Positions 44,656 to 54,225 of a stretch of DNA of 64,000 bases are shown here, piece after piece. This stretch comes from Candidatus Izemoplasma sp. (GTDB lineage Bacteria; Bacillota_I; Bacilli_A; Izemoplasmatales; Izemoplasmataceae): the NCBI GenBank assembly GCA_018402725.1, contig JAGYII010000007.1:1-64000 (forward strand), written 5' to 3'. The position numbers and the translations under genes were made by a program. The notes beneath the pieces are model-generated. The model was not told where the DNA came from. It made no database searches and saw nothing but the letters and a program-made list of their open reading frames with translations. Within the stretch, counting starts at the first letter, position 1. Each line of letters opens with the position of its first letter.

Positions 44656-45881
44656 TTCTTTAAGGCGATGGTGGCGTTATGACCGCCAAACCCTAAGGAG
44701 TTACTGATCGCTAATTGAATGTCTTCATGACGTCCTTGATTAGGGACGATATCTAAATCACATTCAGGGTCTTTGGTTTGATAATTTACGGTTGCGGGGA
44801 TAAAGCCATTTTGTAAGGCGAGGGTGGTGATTAAAGCTTCGACCGCTCCAGATGCTCCAAGTAAATGCCCCGTCATTGATTTAGTGGAGGATACTTTAAG
44901 TTGATAGGCATGGTCCTCAAATAGACGTTTAATCGCTAAGGTTTCAGTTTTATCATTTAAAGGCGTCGAGGTACCGTGGGCATTGATGTAATCAACGTCA
45001 TGTAAGGCATGTCCGGATTCTGTGACGGCTTGACGCATCGAAGAGACCGCACCTTCACCAAGAGGATCAGGGGCGGTAATATGCGAGGCGTCACACGACT
45101 GTCCATACCCGACGATTTCGGCGTAGATTTTAGCGCCTCTGGCTTTAGCCAGTTCAAGTTCTTCTAAAATCAGGGTCGCTCCGCCTTCTCCCATCACAAA
45201 CCCTGAACGGTTTAAATCAAAAGGCGTTGAGGCGTGGTTAATATCATCCCCCGCATGAAGAGCATGCATGACTTGAAAGCCGCCAATGCCTAGCGGAGTA
45301 ATCGCGGCTTCAGACCCGCCGGTGATGGCGCGGTCAATGTAGCCATCTTTAATCGCTCTAAAGGCTTCCCCAATACTATTGGTCGCCGACGCACAGGCAG
45401 TCACGTGGGCTAGGGCGGGTCCTTTGATTCCGTATTCAATCGCGATATTTCCCGCCGCTAAATTAATAATGGCCATCGGAATAAAGAAGGGGCTAATCCG
45501 GTTAAACCCGGATTCTAAACCTTTGCGTTCTTGGGCAGAGATTGATTCTAACCCGCCAATCCCACTACCATAATAAACGCCAATCTTAGTCGCGTCGAGG
45601 CTTGAAATATCGAGGCCTGAATCTTCCATCGCTTCTTTAGTGGCGACTAACGCGACCTGGATAAAACGGTCATACCGTTTGATGAGTTTAGGTCCGAAAA
45701 AGGCTTCAAAATCAAAGTCTTTGATTTCACCGGCGATTTTGATTGCTTTTTCTCCGGGGGTATAGCGCTTAATGGTGTTGATCCCGTGTTGATTGTTAAG
45801 GACGGCTTGCCAAGTATCTTTTGTATTATGGCCTAAAGGGTTAATGGTCCCTAACCCAGTAATCACGACGCGTCGTTTCAT
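44643..45881 (-). CDS. fabF: 3-oxoacyl-ACP synthase II
   Basis: Elongating condensing enzyme of type II fatty acid synthesis. The Cys-His-His triad is visible in VTACASATNSIGEAF, NAHGTSTPLNDKTE and SMTGHLLGASGAVE. The start MKRRVVITGLGTINPLG is canonical. 412 residues. The ATG overlaps the fabG stop by 4 bases. It is the only elongating synthase in the operon; initiation is by FabH. Confidence 0.97.
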   Translation of the reverse strand: MKRRVVITGLGTINPLGHNTKDTWQAVLNNQHGINTIKRYTPGEKAIKIAGEIKDFDFEAFFGPKLIKRYDRFIQVALVATKEAMEDSGLDISSLDATKIGVYYGSGIGGLESISAQERKGLESGFNRISPFFIPMAIINLAAGNIAIEYGIKGPALAHVTACASATNSIGEAFRAIKDGYIDRAITGGSEAAITPLGIGGFQVMHALHAGDDINHASTPFDLNRSGFVMGEGGATLILEELELAKARGAKIYAEIVGYGQSCDASHITAPDPLGEGAVSSMRQAVTESGHALHDVDYINAHGTSTPLNDKTETLAIKRLFEDHAYQLKVSSTKSMTGHLLGASGAVEALITTLALQNGFIPATVNYQTKDPECDLDIVPNQGRHEDIQLAISNSLGFGGHNATIALKKWRD

Positions 45882-46609
45882 CCGATCATTCCTCCGTTTA
45901 CATGTAAGATTTGTCCGGTCATATAATTCGCACTCTGTGCTAAGAATAAAACGACCTCCGCAACATCATAAGGGGTGCCAAAACGTTGCATCGGAATTTG
46001 GCTAAAGTAGTATTGTTTGATATCTTCAGCCAACCCCCCTGTCATTTCCGTTTCAATGAATCCCGGAGCCACCGCATTAACGGTGATGCCTTTTTTGGCG
46101 ACTTCCTTAGCAAGGGCTTTGGTAAACCCCTCAATCGCGGCTTTAGAAGATACGTAGTTGACTTGACCGGGATTACCGAGCGTCGCGACCACACTGGAGA
46201 TATTGATAATGCGACCGGATTCATTTTTAATCATGGATCTAATCACGGCTTTAGAAAGATTAAAGACACTGCCTAAATTAGTATGGACGACCTTCCAAAA
46301 GTCATCCTCACTCATCCGCATAAAAAGTTGATCTTTGGTCATCCCTGCATTATTAACAAGCGTATGAAGGGTCCCTAAAGAGGACGTAACCTCATCCACC
46401 AGACGCTTGGCCTCATCCGCACTTTCTAAATCGGCTTGAAAGATTTCAGCGTTAACGTTTTCTTTTAAACATAACGCTTTTAAAGCGGCCGCTTTATCAG
46501 GGTTTGACCGAAAATGAAGGGCCACATCAAAGCCGGCTTTCGCAAAGGTTAAAGCGATCGCTTCACCGATGCCACCGGTCGCTCCGGTAATTAAGACAAC
46601 GTTAGACAT
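45878..46609 (-). CDS. fabG: 3-oxoacyl-ACP reductase
   Basis: NADPH-dependent SDR reducing the 3-oxoacyl-ACP. Cofactor loop GATGGIGEAIA, NAG in LVNNAGMTKD, catalytic Ser in INISSVVAT and Tyr/Lys in YVSSKAA, and the FabG tail YMTGQILHVNGGMIG. 243 residues. Its position in the fab operon separates it from the unrelated SDRs elsewhere in the window. Confidence 0.96.
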   Translation of the reverse strand: MSNVVLITGATGGIGEAIALTFAKAGFDVALHFRSNPDKAAALKALCLKENVNAEIFQADLESADEAKRLVDEVTSSLGTLHTLVNNAGMTKDQLFMRMSEDDFWKVVHTNLGSVFNLSKAVIRSMIKNESGRIINISSVVATLGNPGQVNYVSSKAAIEGFTKALAKEVAKKGITVNAVAPGFIETEMTGGLAEDIKQYYFSQIPMQRFGTPYDVAEVVLFLAQSANYMTGQILHVNGGMIG

Positions 46610-46617
46610 AAAGACTC

Positions 46618-47496
46618 CTAAAAAGGTAAGGCGTGGATGGACGCTAAATCGGTCACGGCGTGAACGGTAACGTCGGCGTTGATTTGTTGGATGGTCTTAG
46701 AAAGGACCGAAGAGGGTCCAATTTCAATAAAGGTCTTTATCCCGTCATCGATCATGGCCTTTATGATGGGATAAAACTGGACCGGTTTTATGAGGTGATC
46801 TAAAAGACTTTCTTTGGTGATCTTTGATTCTTTTTGACCGGATACATTTTGATATAGATTGATCTCTGGGTTTTTAAACGTCACTTCATTGAGTGCCGTT
46901 TCAAAAGGCGGTAAAGCCCCCCTCATGTAAGGCGTATGAAAGGCGCCTTCGGTTTTAAGAAGAATCAGTCGTTTAATGCCGAAAGGAAGTTCAGTGACCG
47001 ACTCAAACGCTTTCTCACTGCCCCCAATCACGGCCTGGGAGGGACTATTGAGATTGGAAAGATATAAACCATCGATGTTTAACAGTTCATCTAAGCTTGA
47101 AAGATCGCCGAGGGCGGCTTTCATGATGGTCTTTTCGGTTAAAGCTTGGTTCATCGCAATTCCGCGTTTAATCACTAATTTTATGGCTTCATCAAAAGTT
47201 AAGACCCCTGCAGCAATCAGCGCGTTGTATTCGCCTAAAGACTGTCCCGCCGTAGCATTTGGCGTCAGCTTTAAGAGTCTTCTTAAAGATTCTTGAACCA
47301 ATAAAATGAGCGGTTGCACGGTTTTGGTTTTTGAAAGCATCGCTTCATCTTGAACAGCTTTTATAAAATCAATCCCGGTCCTGAATGAAACATCATCCCA
47401 GAGTTGTTTAATGCTGGGGACCGTTAGACAATCAAGTCCCATCTCAATCACTTGCGAGCCTTGGCCCCCAAAAATAAAGGCTGTCTTAGTACTCAA
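46618..47496 (-). CDS. fabD: Malonyl-CoA:ACP transacylase
   Basis: Loads malonyl groups onto ACP. Markers: AFIFGGQGSQ at the start, the nucleophile GQSLGEYNALIAAG, and the catalytic His in EGAFHTPYM. 292 residues. It overlaps fabH by 11 bases and precedes fabG by 8. Confidence 0.95.
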   Translation of the reverse strand: MSTKTAFIFGGQGSQVIEMGLDCLTVPSIKQLWDDVSFRTGIDFIKAVQDEAMLSKTKTVQPLILLVQESLRRLLKLTPNATAGQSLGEYNALIAAGVLTFDEAIKLVIKRGIAMNQALTEKTIMKAALGDLSSLDELLNIDGLYLSNLNSPSQAVIGGSEKAFESVTELPFGIKRLILLKTEGAFHTPYMRGALPPFETALNEVTFKNPEINLYQNVSGQKESKITKESLLDHLIKPVQFYPIIKAMIDDGIKTFIEIGPSSVLSKTIQQINADVTVHAVTDLASIHALPF

Positions 47497-48448
47497 CGAG
47501 CACGCCTCCCCAGGTTAACCCGCCTCCAAAACCGACCATAACGACTTTGTCTCCGCGTTTAATCATGCCTTGTTCGAGGGCTTTTCCAAACGCAATCGGG
47601 ACAGACGCTGAAGAGGTATTGCCGGTATATTCTAAGGTCGATACGAGCTTAGAACTATCAATCCCAAAATCTTTCGCCGCTTTATCTAAAATACGTTGGT
47701 TGGCTTGGTGAAGAACGAAAGCATCGATGTCTTCAGAGGTGTATCCGGTTTGGTCTAAGAGGTTTTGAATGACTTTAGGGACTGCATCAACCGCAAAGCG
47801 GAAGACTTCCTTGCCTTGCATTTGTAAGAAGGGCCAAGCCCCATGGGGTGTTAATAGATTCTCTTTTAAAGGGTAGCCTTCTAAGGCCAAAGATTCGACA
47901 ACGCCATCAGCGTGGATATCAACCGCTTTAAAATGGGGATGATCAGACGCTTCTAAAACAAACGCGCCGGCTCCATCTCCAAATAAGACGCAGGTATTGC
48001 GGTCCGTGAAATCAACAATTTTAGTGAGGACTTCGGCCCCAATCACCAAGCCTCTTTGATAGCGTCCCGTGGCGAATAAGCCTAAGGCATTTTCAAGGGC
48101 ATAAATAAAACCGGTACAAGCCGCGTTGATATCAAGCGCATACACTTGTCTCATCCCTAAGCGTTTTTGTAACATCGCGGCGACACTCGGGAAGACATAA
48201 TCAGGCGTAATCGTCGCAACGATAATGAAATCAAGACTTTGCGGGTCGATTTGGCCTTTATTTAAGGCATCCATCGCCGCATGGTAAGCGAGGTCTGACG
48301 TATTTTCATCGGTCGCCATGTGTCTTGAACCGATGCCCGTTCTTGAGCGGATCCACTCATCCGACGTATCGACCATTTTAGATAAGTCATCGTTGGTGAG
48401 GGTGCCTTTAGGTAAATAGTGGCCTGAACTTAAAATTTTAGCGTTCAT
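47486..48448 (-). CDS. fabH: 3-oxoacyl-ACP synthase III
   Basis: Initiating condensing enzyme that joins acyl-CoA with malonyl-ACP and sets chain type. The Cys-His-Asn triad is present: [12 protein letters not shown] (about residue 112), LHQANQRI, and [11 protein letters not shown]. 320 residues; the start [19 protein letters not shown] is typical. Straight or branched primer preference cannot be told reliably from sequence. A 4-base overlap follows accA. Confidence 0.96.
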   Translation of the reverse strand: MNAKILSSGHYLPKGTLTNDDLSKMVDTSDEWIRSRTGIGSRHMATDENTSDLAYHAAMDALNKGQIDPQSLDFIIVATITPDYVFPSVAAMLQKRLGMRQVYALDINAACTGFIYALENALGLFATGRYQRGLVIGAEVLTKIVDFTDRNTCVLFGDGAGAFVLEASDHPHFKAVDIHADGVVESLALEGYPLKENLLTPHGAWPFLQMQGKEVFRFAVDAVPKVIQNLLDQTGYTSEDIDAFVLHQANQRILDKAAKDFGIDSSKLVSTLEYTGNTSSASVPIAFGKALEQGMIKRGDKVVMVGFGGGLTWGGVLVEY

Positions 48449-49404
48449 TTTGACTCCTCTGGGCGAACATTAAAGCGTTGGTAAAAGCCCATGTTCCGGT
48501 ATTTTTGATAGCGTCCATAAATCAAAGCGTCATCAGGTCTTGATAAATAAATTTCTAAGGAACGTCTTAAGGCATCTTTTAAAGATTTATAAAAGGCTAA
48601 AGGATCGCGGTGAGCCCCGCCTATAGGTTCTTTAATGATGCCATCAATCAGTCTCAGTTCTAATAAATCAGACGCGGTGAGTTTCATGACTTCAGCGGCC
48701 TCTTTAGACCGTGAAGCATCTTTCCATAAGATACTCGCATAACCTTCAGGGGAAAGCACGGAGTAGATACTATTTTCAGTCATTAAGACATGATTAGAGA
48801 CCGCTAAAGCTAAAGCGCCCCCGGATCCACCTTCACCTAAGATGACGGTGATCACCGGGACGTTGATGTGACTCATTGCTTTTAAATTTTGGGCAATCGC
48901 TTCAGCTTGACCGCGTTCTTCCGCCCCAATTCCAGGGTACGCCCCCGGCGTATCAATGAAGGTCATGATCGGCCGTTTAAATTTCGCCGCTTGTTTCATG
49001 AGTCTTAAGGCTTTACGGTACCCTTCAGGATGCGGCATCGCGAAATTAGTTTCAATGTTTTCAGCCGTATTCGATCCCTTCCGGTGACCAATCACGGTAA
49101 CAGGAAGTCCATTGAAAAAAGCTAAGCCGCCCATGATGGCTGGGTCATCACCAAAAAAACGGTCTCCGTGAAACTCGGTGAAGTCTTGAAATAACGCGTC
49201 AATCACCGCTTCAATGTGAGGTCTTTTCGGATGGCGAGCAAGTAAAACACGGTCCCACGCCGTTAAAGACTTCATGGATTGATGCAGGGCATCAATGACG
49301 CCGTCCATCGCCCCTTGGGCCTTTTCATCGGTAAGGCTATCGCGTTCTTTTAAGAGCTGATCAAGTTTTTTTTCTAAGTCAAGAATACTTTGGTCTTTAG
49401 GCAT
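48445..49404 (-). CDS. accA: Acetyl-CoA carboxylase carboxyltransferase alpha subunit
   Basis: With AccD it transfers CO2 from carboxybiotin to acetyl-CoA, the first committed step. The crotonase-fold motifs [19 protein letters not shown] and [13 protein letters not shown] are clear, with the typical RHPKRPH and FHGDR pieces in the N-terminal half. 319 residues. It overlaps accD by 8 bases, in line with equal production of the two subunits. Confidence 0.96.
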   Translation of the reverse strand: MPKDQSILDLEKKLDQLLKERDSLTDEKAQGAMDGVIDALHQSMKSLTAWDRVLLARHPKRPHIEAVIDALFQDFTEFHGDRFFGDDPAIMGGLAFFNGLPVTVIGHRKGSNTAENIETNFAMPHPEGYRKALRLMKQAAKFKRPIMTFIDTPGAYPGIGAEERGQAEAIAQNLKAMSHINVPVITVILGEGGSGGALALAVSNHVLMTENSIYSVLSPEGYASILWKDASRSKEAAEVMKLTASDLLELRLIDGIIKEPIGGAHRDPLAFYKSLKDALRRSLEIYLSRPDDALIYGRYQKYRNMGFYQRFNVRPEESK

Positions 49405-50260
49405 GATAGTGTAAGATCCTTCCTAAGACAGTTTTCATTTCAGGGCGCGGTACGATTTTATCGACAAAGCCTTTTTTCAGTAAGAATTCACTCGTCTGGA
49501 AACCTTCGGGTAAGGTTTCTTTAATCGTTTGCTCGATCACTCTAGGTCCCGCAAATCCAATCAAGGCTTTCGGTTCGGCTAAAATAATGTCCCCAAGCAT
49601 CGCAAACGAGGCCGTCACTCCGCCCATGGTCGGGTCGGTGAGGACTGACACAAATAACAAGCCCGCTTGGTCAAGTAAATAAAGCGCTGAAGAGGTCTTA
49701 GCCATCTGCATCAAGCTAAAGATACCTTCTTGCATCCGGGCACCGCCTGATGCGACAAATATGATTAAGGGGTATTTTTTTAAATAAGCATATTCAATCG
49801 CTTTGGTGACTTTTTCCCCCACCACAGATCCCATCGAGCCCATCATAAAATGACTATCTAAGACGCCGATGACGCACGGTTCAGCGTCAATCCGGGCGGA
49901 CCCATAAATAAACGCATCTTCTAGGTGGGTTTTATTTTTATTTTCAATGATCTTATCATCATAGGTCTTATCAAAAAAGGGATTTAATGTAATGTAGCCT
50001 TTGCCTTTTTCAATGAAAGACCCCGCATCCACGGTCATGTTGATGCGGTCAATGGATCTTAGTCTTAAGGGTTTTTCGCAGTGATGACAGACAAAGAAGT
50101 TTTTTTCTAAAGTTTCTTTGTTGAGTTTGCGCTGACAAAAAGGACAGTCTTCATATAGTCCTAATGGAACTTCGACTTGGACGGGTTGGGTTTCAGCAAC
50201 TTTTATTTTTTGAGGGGGTCTTTCTTTTTGAAGGTGCTTTTTTAAGATTTCAAAACTCAT
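49397..50260 (-). CDS. accD: Acetyl-CoA carboxylase carboxyltransferase beta subunit
   Basis: Zinc-ribbon carboxyltransferase subunit. The four-cysteine zinc finger (CPFCQRK, then CHHCEK) lies near residues 38-60, followed by the carboxyltransferase core with [20 protein letters not shown] and [16 protein letters not shown]. 287 residues, normal. It overlaps accC by 4 bases. Confidence 0.96.
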   Translation of the reverse strand: MSFEILKKHLQKERPPQKIKVAETQPVQVEVPLGLYEDCPFCQRKLNKETLEKNFFVCHHCEKPLRLRSIDRINMTVDAGSFIEKGKGYITLNPFFDKTYDDKIIENKNKTHLEDAFIYGSARIDAEPCVIGVLDSHFMMGSMGSVVGEKVTKAIEYAYLKKYPLIIFVASGGARMQEGIFSLMQMAKTSSALYLLDQAGLLFVSVLTDPTMGGVTASFAMLGDIILAEPKALIGFAGPRVIEQTIKETLPEGFQTSEFLLKKGFVDKIVPRPEMKTVLGRILHYHA

Positions 50261-51600
50261 GGCAACCTCCGACTTAAAAAAGCAGGAATAAAGCCTGTAT
50301 GATAATCCCCTTGAATAAACGAAGAGGTGGCTATTAATCGTTTCAAGAAGCCTTGATTATGATCAATGCCTTCAATCACGAGTTCATCTAAGGCCGCATT
50401 TAAAGCGTGGATGGCGAGTTCTCTGGTGTCATGATAGACAATCAGTTTCCCCATCATCGAGTCATAAAAAGGCACCACAGACGCACCTGAATATAAGTAA
50501 GAATCGATTCTCACGTGGGGGCCCCCCGGAAAATGGACAAAGGGGATTTGACCCGGGCTTGGTTTAAAGGCATCATCCGGCTTTTCAGCATTGAGTCTCA
50601 CTTCAATCGAATGGCCTTTGAAAGTAATGTCACTTTGACTAAAGGGAAGTTTTTCTCCCCCCGCAACCCACAACTGCATCGCCACTAAATCAATCCCTGT
50701 AATCATCTCAGTGATCGGGTGCTCAACTTGAATCCGGGTATTCATTTCAATGAAATAATAATCATGACCCGTGACTAAAAATTCAACCGTCCCTGCGTTC
50801 ACATAATTCACGGCTTTAGCCGCTATGATAGCGGCCGAAGTAATCTTTTCTTCTAATTCTTTAGGTAAAAACGCGGGGGCTTCTTCAATCACTTTTTGGT
50901 GATTACGCTGAGCACTGCAATCCCGGGTGCCTAAATGGACGGTATTCCCGTAAGAATCGGCGAGAATTTGGACTTCAATATGACGAGGATTAATTAAGTA
51001 TTTTTCTAAATATAGTTCACCATTTGAAAAAGCCGCTTCGGCTTCTGATTGGGCGGCTAAAAAATGGGTTTTAAAGGCGGCTAAGTCATCAACTCTGCGC
51101 ATCCCTTTTCCGCCGCCGCCAGCGACGGCTTTTAAAAGAATTGGGGGTTGAATTTTAGTGGCAAGTTCAAGGGATTTTTCTAAGTTTAAAGGGACATCAC
51201 TACCGGGGACCAAAGGGACCCCCGCTTTTTTCATGGTTTGTTTGGCGATGGCTTTATCCCCCATCGCTTCAATGACTTTCGCACTCGGTCCAATAAAGGT
51301 AATGCCGGCGTCTTCACAGGCTCTCACAAATTTAGGGGACTCACTTAAAAAACCATAGCCCGGATGAATCGCATCCGCGCCCTCATTAAGGGCCGCTTGG
51401 ATGATCGAGGGGATATGAAGATAAGAAGATTGCGGCGAGGGCCCACCGATGCAAACCGCTTTGTCGGCAAGAACACGGTGAAGGGCTTTTTCATCGGCCG
51501 TGGAATAGATCGCCACGGTCTCAACGCCTAAAGCTTTACAGGCTCTAATAATGCGAACCGCGATTTCACCGCGGTTCGCAATCAATACTTTTTGAATCAT
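50257..51600 (-). CDS. accC: Acetyl-CoA carboxylase biotin carboxylase subunit
   Basis: ATP-grasp enzyme that carboxylates biotin on AccB. Motifs: KVLIANRGEIAVRIIRA, HPGYGFLSE, LKAVAGGGGKGMR (ATP loop), RDCSAQRNHQKVIEEAPA and EMNTRIQVEHPITEM. 447 residues. Its ATG abuts the accB stop. All four Acc subunits are in one operon here, unlike many genomes where accA/accD are separate. Confidence 0.97.
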   Translation of the reverse strand: MIQKVLIANRGEIAVRIIRACKALGVETVAIYSTADEKALHRVLADKAVCIGGPSPQSSYLHIPSIIQAALNEGADAIHPGYGFLSESPKFVRACEDAGITFIGPSAKVIEAMGDKAIAKQTMKKAGVPLVPGSDVPLNLEKSLELATKIQPPILLKAVAGGGGKGMRRVDDLAAFKTHFLAAQSEAEAAFSNGELYLEKYLINPRHIEVQILADSYGNTVHLGTRDCSAQRNHQKVIEEAPAFLPKELEEKITSAAIIAAKAVNYVNAGTVEFLVTGHDYYFIEMNTRIQVEHPITEMITGIDLVAMQLWVAGGEKLPFSQSDITFKGHSIEVRLNAEKPDDAFKPSPGQIPFVHFPGGPHVRIDSYLYSGASVVPFYDSMMGKLIVYHDTRELAIHALNAALDELVIEGIDHNQGFLKRLIATSSFIQGDYHTGFIPAFLSRRLP

Positions 51601-52007
51601 TAGACAATCTCAATCAGTGGTTGATCATACTCCACGTAATCTTTATCTTTCACAAAAATCGCTTGGACGCGACCTTCTTTGGTGGCGACGATTTCGTTCA
51701 TGACTTTCATCGCTTCGATGATGCCGATCGGATCCCCTTTTTTAATCTTTTGGCCGGTTCTGACAAACGGGGGTTCACCGGGGCCTGGGGAGGCATAAAA
51801 AATACCGACAATTGGGGCTTTCACGATGTCGTGACTGGACGGTTTTTGGGGGAGGCTTTTTTCAGTAACGACCGAGGTGTTTGACACCGAAGTAGAGGTA
51901 GGCATAACCCCCATCGATATTTCAAATTCAGCGGTTTTAATCGTCAAAGAACCAAGACCTGATGCTTTGAATAATTCAATGTAAGATTCTATCGTTTTTT
52001 TATTCAT
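51600..52007 (-). CDS. accB: Biotin carboxyl carrier protein of acetyl-CoA carboxylase
   Basis: Carries the biotin that shuttles between AccC and AccA/D. The C-terminal biotinyl domain has the attachment motif EAMKVMNEIVA (Lys is the biotin site; EAMKMMNE is more usual) and PIVGIFYASPGPGEPPFV with the protruding thumb. The N-terminal helix (TIESYIELFKASGLGSL) and a Ser/Thr/Pro linker match the family. 135 residues. It overlaps acpP by 4 bases; its ligase BirA is encoded next door. Confidence 0.95.
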   Translation of the reverse strand: MNKKTIESYIELFKASGLGSLTIKTAEFEISMGVMPTSTSVSNTSVVTEKSLPQKPSSHDIVKAPIVGIFYASPGPGEPPFVRTGQKIKKGDPIGIIEAMKVMNEIVATKEGRVQAIFVKDKDYVEYDQPLIEIV

Positions 52008-52228
52008 TGAAGGTTTTGTAAGTGGTTGATTAGATCACCCACTGTTTCCATTTTCTCAGCTTCTGAATCATCGATGGACACATCAAAACTTTCTTCGATG
52101 GCCATAATCAGTTCGACAACGTCTAAAGAGTCCGCGTTTAAATCATTAATGATATGGGTGTCAGGGGTGATATCTAGATCGGTCACGCCGAGCGTATCTT
52201 CAACTATTTTTTGTAATTTTTCTAACAT
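52004..52228 (-). CDS. acpP: Acyl carrier protein
   Basis: Carrier of the growing acyl chain. Phosphopantetheine attaches to the Ser of NADSLDVVELIMAIEE (about residue 36). The acidic helical protein of 74 residues is standard. I choose ATG 52228 (MLEKLQKI) with a GAGGT site 7 bases upstream; the frame open to a GTG at 52237 would add MKF. It heads the fatty acid operon directly after a near-consensus promoter. Confidence 0.96.
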   Translation of the reverse strand: MLEKLQKIVEDTLGVTDLDITPDTHIINDLNADSLDVVELIMAIEESFDVSIDDSEAEKMETVGDLINHLQNLQ

Positions 52229-52246
52229 AAATTTCACCTCTTATTC

Positions 52247-52275
52247 ATTATATAAAGCCCTTAAAGGCTTGTCAA
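52247..52275 (-). promoter_or_regulatory. Promoter of the fatty acid synthesis operon, with a palindromic spacer
   Basis: TTGACA (complement of 52270-52275) and TATAAT (complement of 52247-52252) are separated by exactly 17 bases, a consensus sigma-A promoter. The spacer region carries AAGCCTTTAAGGGCTT, an imperfect palindrome centred between the boxes and a plausible operator. It does not match the FapR or FabT operator sequences I know. Confidence 0.85.
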
Positions 52276-52314
52276 ACCATTCTGTGAGTCCTTTTTGATT
52301 ACAAAATTTAGAAT

Positions 52315-52337
52315 AAAAAACCGCTTATACATGCGGT
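52315..52337 (-). terminator. Terminator of birA
   Basis: On the minus strand AAACCGC pairs with GCGGTTT and is followed by Ts, between birA and the acpP promoter. Confidence 0.8.
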
Positions 52338-52351
52338 TTGTAAAGAGTTTG

Positions 52352-52999
52352 TTAAATTATTTCAAAATTCAAATGAGCCATCGAGATGATTCCAAGGGAT
52401 GTTTCACAGGTAAAATTGGGAAAAAGGGTAAATACATCGACTTCTTTAGTTTGATAAAAGACCTTAAGTTGCTTCCAAGGAATATAGGATTGATAGCGTT
52501 CAAATAATGTTTTTAAAGAGGCTTTAAACTGGGTATTAAGGCTTTCTTGAAAGCGAGCGATTAAGACCTCTAAGGAGTCACCTGATTGGACATGACTATA
52601 GGCTTGGTTGGATTTTGGGATTAAGTTAATGCCAATGCCTACCGTGGTGAGTGTTTGGTGGCTATAGGGCTTTTGCTCGATCAAGATGCCGCCACATTTT
52701 TTTTGATTGATAAGAAGGTCATTCGGGGGCTTGATCATCAGGCCATCGCCTAAAATATCAAGTAACGAAAGAGAAATCATCATCACAAGTTCACTGGGGG
52801 ACATCTTTTGGTGAAGAAAACTAAAGCTGAAAATTAAATCACCTGGTTCTGAGATCCAAGTTCTTTGGTGAGTCCCTCTCCCTTTTTCTTGATGGTTCGT
52901 GGTGACCACCGTATTTAAAAGTGGGGGTGTCATATTTATCAGATAATCTTGCGTCGAAGGGATGGACGCTAAGATAAGTGGTGGTTTCCAATCAATCAT
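52352..52999 (-). CDS. birA: Biotin--[acetyl-CoA-carboxylase] ligase, catalytic-only type
   Basis: Attaches biotin to AccB via biotinyl-AMP. The catalytic core shows SIPSTQDYL, TTNHQEKGRGTHQRTW (biotinyl-AMP loop, GRGTHQR for the usual GRGRRGR) and KPPNDLLINQKKCGGILIEQ. ATG 52999 (MIDWKPPLILAS) gives about 216 residues with no N-terminal helix-turn-helix, so it should be an enzyme only, not a biotin repressor. A frame open to 53089 runs into the divergent promoter. Its position beside accB-accC fits its function. Confidence 0.9.
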   Translation of the reverse strand: MIDWKPPLILASIPSTQDYLINMTPPLLNTVVTTNHQEKGRGTHQRTWISEPGDLIFSFSFLHQKMSPSELVMMISLSLLDILGDGLMIKPPNDLLINQKKCGGILIEQKPYSHQTLTTVGIGINLIPKSNQAYSHVQSGDSLEVLIARFQESLNTQFKASLKTLFERYQSYIPWKQLKVFYQTKEVDVFTLFPNFTCETSLGIISMAHLNFEII

Positions 53000-53038
53000 A
53001 AAGACCCTCCTTAACAGTGTATCACTTGTGAGTAAAAT

Positions 53039-53047
53039 TGGTATAAT
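53039..53047 (+). promoter_or_regulatory. Extended -10 promoter of the flavin-reductase-like gene
   Basis: TGGTATAAT is an extended -10 element about 23 bases before ATG 53070; no good -35 hexamer is visible at the usual distance. Confidence 0.6.
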
Positions 53048-53069
53048 GGAACCACGAAAGGATACTAAT

Positions 53070-53690
53070 ATGCCCTCATTTAACCCCAAAGATCATCATC
53101 CTCGATACTTTTATCAACTTTTCATGGGAGCTTTGGCCCCTCGCCCCGTGGGATGGGTCAGTACGCTTAATGAAGACGGTTCTGTAAATTTAGCTCCGAT
53201 GAGTTGTTTTAACGCCATCAACACACGCCCTCCCATGGTCATGATATCGGTGGGGAATCAAGACGGGGAACTTAAACACACCACCGAAAACATCTTCAGA
53301 GAAAAAGAGTGTGTCATCCATATTCCGGAATATCATCAACTCGATCTCGTCCATCAGTCGGCGGGTCACTTCCCGAAAAACCAAAGTGAGGTTGCATTAT
53401 TAGGGTTATCCACCATTCCTTCTGAAACCATTAAGACCCCCGCTTTAAAAGAGGGTAAAGTCCGGTTTGAATGTACCCTTCATTCCGTCCATGAACTTCC
53501 GACCAATCATGTGATTTTTCTGACCATTACGAACTTAGTGATTGATGAAAGCTTGATGGAAAACGGCATCATTTCGATGGAACAATTTCATCCAATTGCT
53601 CGACTTTCGGGAGGCAGTTACGCACCGATAGGTGAAAGTGTTCATCTTAAGAAGTATTCGATTAACCCCTCAGAAGAAGGACAAGATTAA
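53070..53690 (+). CDS. Flavin reductase-like FMN-binding protein
   Basis: Split-barrel FMN-binding protein of the flavoredoxin/flavin reductase-like family. The motif GALAPRPVGWVSTLNEDGSVNL followed by APMSCFNAI is the family's FMN-phosphate region, and RLSGGSYAPIGE near the end is also typical. About 206 residues from ATG 53070, which has a GAAAGGA site; a longer frame to 52962 runs through the promoter. Redox role is clear by family, the substrate is not. Confidence 0.85.
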   Translation: MPSFNPKDHHPRYFYQLFMGALAPRPVGWVSTLNEDGSVNLAPMSCFNAINTRPPMVMISVGNQDGELKHTTENIFREKECVIHIPEYHQLDLVHQSAGHFPKNQSEVALLGLSTIPSETIKTPALKEGKVRFECTLHSVHELPTNHVIFLTITNLVIDESLMENGIISMEQFHPIARLSGGSYAPIGESVHLKKYSINPSEEGQD

Positions 53691-53710
53691 ATAAATGAGT
53701 AGGATTAAAT

Positions 53711-53744
53711 AAAAAATCACTTCATCATGAAGTGATTTTTTTTT
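53711..53744. terminator. Bidirectional terminator
   Basis: AAATCACTTCAT pairs with ATGAAGTGATTT, with an A run before and a T run after; the crtO-like stop codon lies within it. Confidence 0.88.
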
Positions 53745-54225
53745 GCGCTTTATGTTTGAGTTTTGTCAATCGGGGCCTTGTATGTCTTTGCGCCACAATC
53801 GGAGCCAGGTTTCCTAAGATAAAATACCCCGTTACGACGTAAGCGGCCCATAAGGGATTAAATAAGTAAAAAAGCGCGGCCGGTAAAATTTGAATGTAAT
53901 GGGACCATTCCGCCCGCCGTGTTTCGGCGATAAAGATGTCGATATATTCAATCGAAAATTCTTCGAAGTGTTTTTTCGCAAACCCCCCCGCAAAGAGTTT
54001 AGCTCCGTCGGGTAAATACTTTTTCCAGACCTTAATGAAAAAGTATTTCTCATAAATCATCCCGCCTTTTTCAAAGGCTCTTTCTTTCGACCACCAGCGC
54101 TCTTTTTCGAAATAAGAACGAGGAATTTTAATCGTGAAATAAGAAATCACGAGATGGGTGATGGGGATTAAAATGAAATTAAGTAACGCCACATAAATCA
54201 GTTCAACTTGGAGGAGTGGCATCAT
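53725..54225 (-). CDS. crtO: CrtO-like glycosyl-carotenoid acyltransferase
   Basis: Resembles Staphylococcus aureus CrtO, which esterifies the glucose of glycosyl-4,4'-diaponeurosporenoate in the last step of staphyloxanthin synthesis. Shared features along the length are IKIPRSYFEKE, FEKGGMIYEKYFFIKVWKKYLPDG (split here by family gaps), ETRRAEWSHYIQILPA and APIVAQRHTRPRLTKL. 166 residues with hydrophobic segments at both ends. It overlaps the crtQ-like gene by 4 bases. No carotenoid-forming genes (crtM, crtN, crtP) are in the window, so the acyl acceptor could be another lipid glycoside. Confidence 0.78.
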   Translation of the reverse strand: MMPLLQVELIYVALLNFILIPITHLVISYFTIKIPRSYFEKERWWSKERAFEKGGMIYEKYFFIKVWKKYLPDGAKLFAGGFAKKHFEEFSIEYIDIFIAETRRAEWSHYIQILPAALFYLFNPLWAAYVVTGYFILGNLAPIVAQRHTRPRLTKLKHKAQKKITS

